Shown: in pieces, positions 34,663 through 36,220 of the stretch
Position numbering within the stretch: the first letter of the stretch is position 1
Layout: the number at the start of each line of letters is the position of its first letter
Origin: Deltaproteobacteria bacterium
GTDB lineage: Bacteria; Desulfobacterota; Desulfobulbia; Desulfobulbales; Desulfurivibrionaceae
DNA length: 36,220 bases
Reading direction: 5' to 3'
Assembly: GCA_021847425.1 (NCBI GenBank)
Contig: JAJZRF010000033.1
Coordinates: forward strand, 1 to 36,220
Translations under genes and position numbers: made by a program
Notes under the pieces: model-generated
Databases searched by the model: none
Seen by the model: the letters and a program-made list of their open reading frames with translations, nothing else
What the model was told of the DNA's origin: nothing

Positions 34663-35077
34663 GGACCGGCTCCTGGGGTCAGGTTGCAGGGAAGGCACGG
34701 CTGGGGCGACAAGGCGCAACCAGCCGGAAGAATACAAAAAACGTAATTATAGACCGCTTGGAGGGCTGGGGCAAGCAAAGAAGTGTACTTTCTGACTTCC
34801 TCGCAGGCCGGCGGCCGAGGGGTGGCTCCGAAGTGCCGTTCCGTCACCGGTAATTGCTTTTCAACTTGTTGATTTTTCGCATTAAACGTTTTTGTCCTTG
34901 CTGCGCGGACCGCGGCCTTAGGTATCTCCGATCTGCGTTCCGGCTTTAAGAGGTTGTTCTCCGGCAAGGATAGGCCTATAAGTAATTTAATGCAAATTCT
35001 ACCGCATCGTTTAACTTTCCCAAAATGGCCTCGGACGGCATACTTTTCACTTCCGCGTACCCGTGACTCAAGAGCAT
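34663..35077. other. Divergent intergenic region between rfaE1 and the sensor kinase
   Basis: About 415 bp with no supported gene; small frames here are GC-biased shadows. It holds a candidate promoter for the kinase (34954-34982) and no clear hairpin or sigma54 site that I could confirm. Confidence 0.5.
34954..34982 (+). promoter_or_regulatory. Candidate promoter for the sensor kinase gene
   Basis: -35 TTGTTC (34954-34959, 3 of 6), 17-bp spacer, -10 TATAAG (34977-34982, 5 of 6), about 95 bp upstream of the ATG. The -35 is weak. Confidence 0.4.
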
Positions 35078-36220
35078 ATGGAAATTCGTTACCAGATGAT
35101 CCCCAAATCACCCCCTTCTTTCAAGTTTTCCAGGGTCGGCCTGACGATAGTAGCCGCCAGCATCGTCCTGTTCTCCGTGTTGACCGCCATTACCCTCCGG
35201 AATTTAAACCGCGAACAGCAGCTCATGAAACATTTTCTGCTCCAGGAGGGGCTGACCCTTATCCGCGCCTTCGAGGCGGGCGCCCGTACTTCCATGATGC
35301 TGCGTTGGCAGGAAGAAGGCAACCTCGCCGCCCTGGTCCGGGAAACGGCAAAATCGCCGTCCGTTGCCTATATCGGCATCATTAATGAGCAGGGAAAGGT
35401 GATGGCCGCCGCCGGAGAATGGCGTGATTCGAGCACCCGCCCCCCTGTAAGCCAAGTGCTTTCCCACGACACGCTGTTCACCAACTTTGCCGCCCAGGAT
35501 TCTCCAAGACAAATTTTTGAGGTGGCAAAGGAATTCAATCCGGTGGCCAGCCCGGAGTCCGGCGGGGAAGATCGGCGAAATCGCTGGCAACAGTGGTGCC
35601 AGCCGGAAAAATACGGCGCGCCGATGACCTGCAGACAGGTGATTTTCGTGGGACTCTACACCACCGAGTTCGATGAAGCCAGAAAAGAGGATGTGAGGCA
35701 GGCCCTCATCATGGGCGGCATCCTGTTTCTGTTGGGCAGCGCCGGCCTGTATTTCATTTTTTTGTATCAAGGGATACGGGTCAGCCGCTCCACCTTGGCC
35801 AACATGGAACTTTATACGCGCAACGTCATTGAGAGTATGCCTGCCGGGCTGCTCACTTTGGATGCCGGCGGACGGATAGTCTCCAGCAACGGCAAGATAG
35901 AGGAGCTGTTGGGGCAGCCCGGAGCCGGATTGGAAGGCAAGACCTTGCGGCAGGTGACCGGCGATAGGCACAACCGGTTGGAACCGCTCATCCAGGGAGG
36001 CACGGATTTTCTTGATGTTTCTCTGGAGTGTCACCGGCAGGACGGGGCGACTATCCCGGTCAAGGTCAGTGCGGCGCGCCTTTTGAATAAAGAGGGAAAA
36101 TGGTTGGGCACGGTTTTGACCTTCAGGGACATGCGGGAAATTCGCGAGATGGAGGAGAAACTGGAACGTTCCCGCCGTCTTGCCGCTCTGGGCCGGATGG
36201 CTGCCGGTATAGCCCATGAA
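35078..36220 (+). CDS. ZraS-like sensor histidine kinase, C-terminus cut by window edge
   Basis: An open frame from ATG 35078 runs 381 codons to the window edge. A first membrane helix (about 18-37: VGLTIVAASI-like) is followed by a periplasmic region. Its LIRAFEAGARTSMMLR and QVIFVGLYTTEFDEAR segments match the layout of the zinc/envelope-stress sensor ZraS. A second helix is near 210-230. A PAS domain follows (about 245-355: NVIESMPAGLLTLDAGG, VKVSAARLL), and the H-box begins at RLAALGRMAAGIAHE with phosphoacceptor His380. The ATPase domain lies beyond the window. A partner sigma54-type regulator would be expected downstream. An ATG at 35096 is a less likely start. Confidence 0.88.
   Translation, partial: MEIRYQMIPKSPPSFKFSRVGLTIVAASIVLFSVLTAITLRNLNREQQLMKHFLLQEGLTLIRAFEAGARTSMMLRWQEEGNLAALVRETAKSPSVAYIGIINEQGKVMAAAGEWRDSSTRPPVSQVLSHDTLFTNFAAQDSPRQIFEVAKEFNPVASPESGGEDRRNRWQQWCQPEKYGAPMTCRQVIFVGLYTTEFDEARKEDVRQALIMGGILFLLGSAGLYFIFLYQGIRVSRSTLANMELYTRNVIESMPAGLLTLDAGGRIVSSNGKIEELLGQPGAGLEGKTLRQVTGDRHNRLEPLIQGGTDFLDVSLECHRQDGATIPVKVSAARLLNKEGKWLGTVLTFRDMREIREMEEKLERSRRLAALGRMAAGIAHE

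Overview
The window looks like chromosome of a Gram-negative, sulfate-reducer-like deltaproteobacterium (Desulfobacterota, perhaps Desulfobulbales). This is inference from gene content: an LPS-core heptose kinase, Tat genes, a gmk-remA-yicC cluster, a methanogen-output-domain protein, a large chemotaxis cluster and moderately high GC. No rRNA or tRNA gene was seen. Both ends cut a gene: a GH5 glycosidase on the left (minus strand) and a ZraS-like histidine kinase on the right (plus strand).

Region 1 (1-6590, minus strand): purA and a short AMP nucleosidase form a tight purine pair. They are followed by a GH30 glycosidase, a YddA/BacA-like ABC half-transporter whose ATPase motifs are eroded, and a GH5 glucanase-like enzyme. 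Neither glycosidase has a signal peptide. Region 2 (6742-8004): a tatB-tatC pair runs divergently from purA, and both directions have recognisable promoters. Region 3 (8023-10566, minus): an accessory block with a Gfo/Idh/MocA-fold protein lacking the EKP lysine, an unrecognised helical protein, and an MntA-HepT type toxin-antitoxin pair. Region 4 (10717-12312, minus): a single-chain HisH-HisF protein whose HisF half resembles eukaryotic HIS7. Region 5 (12413-17769): a 39-residue lysine-rich protein, a VF530-type DNA-binding protein, a 136 bp nested inverted-repeat element, a radical SAM/deaminase pair, a small conserved-looking protein, an SDR without its catalytic lysine, and an MltD-like lytic transglycosylase.

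Region 6 (18226-25850, plus): a chemotaxis signalling cluster in the order cheA, cheW, cheR, cheD, HDOD protein, cheY-like, cheX-like, cheB. It contains no receptor gene. CheA has an extra N-terminal helical domain and no visible P2 domain. Region 7 (25834-30757): an alkyltransferase relic with Cys changed to Arg, a periplasmic D,D-carboxypeptidase, a 5-FTHF cyclo-ligase family protein, a second tatC broken at a run of nine T, a VapBC pair whose promoter is overlaid with pentamer repeats, a coiled-coil protein and a frameshifted methanogen-output-domain gene. Region 8 (30875-34662, minus): rlmB, gmk, remA-like, yicC and rfaE1, mostly overlapping or closely spaced. Region 9: the ZraS-like sensor kinase.

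The most unusual non-coding structure is a family of 7-bp-period arrays, consensus roughly GYTNAAG, at two and probably three gene boundaries. At two sites the arrays are paired in inverted orientation and touch start or stop codons. The most unusual proteins are the degenerate ABC ATPase and the HIS7-like fusion. Two one-base frameshifts (tatC and the methanogen-output-domain gene) could be real or could be sequence errors.
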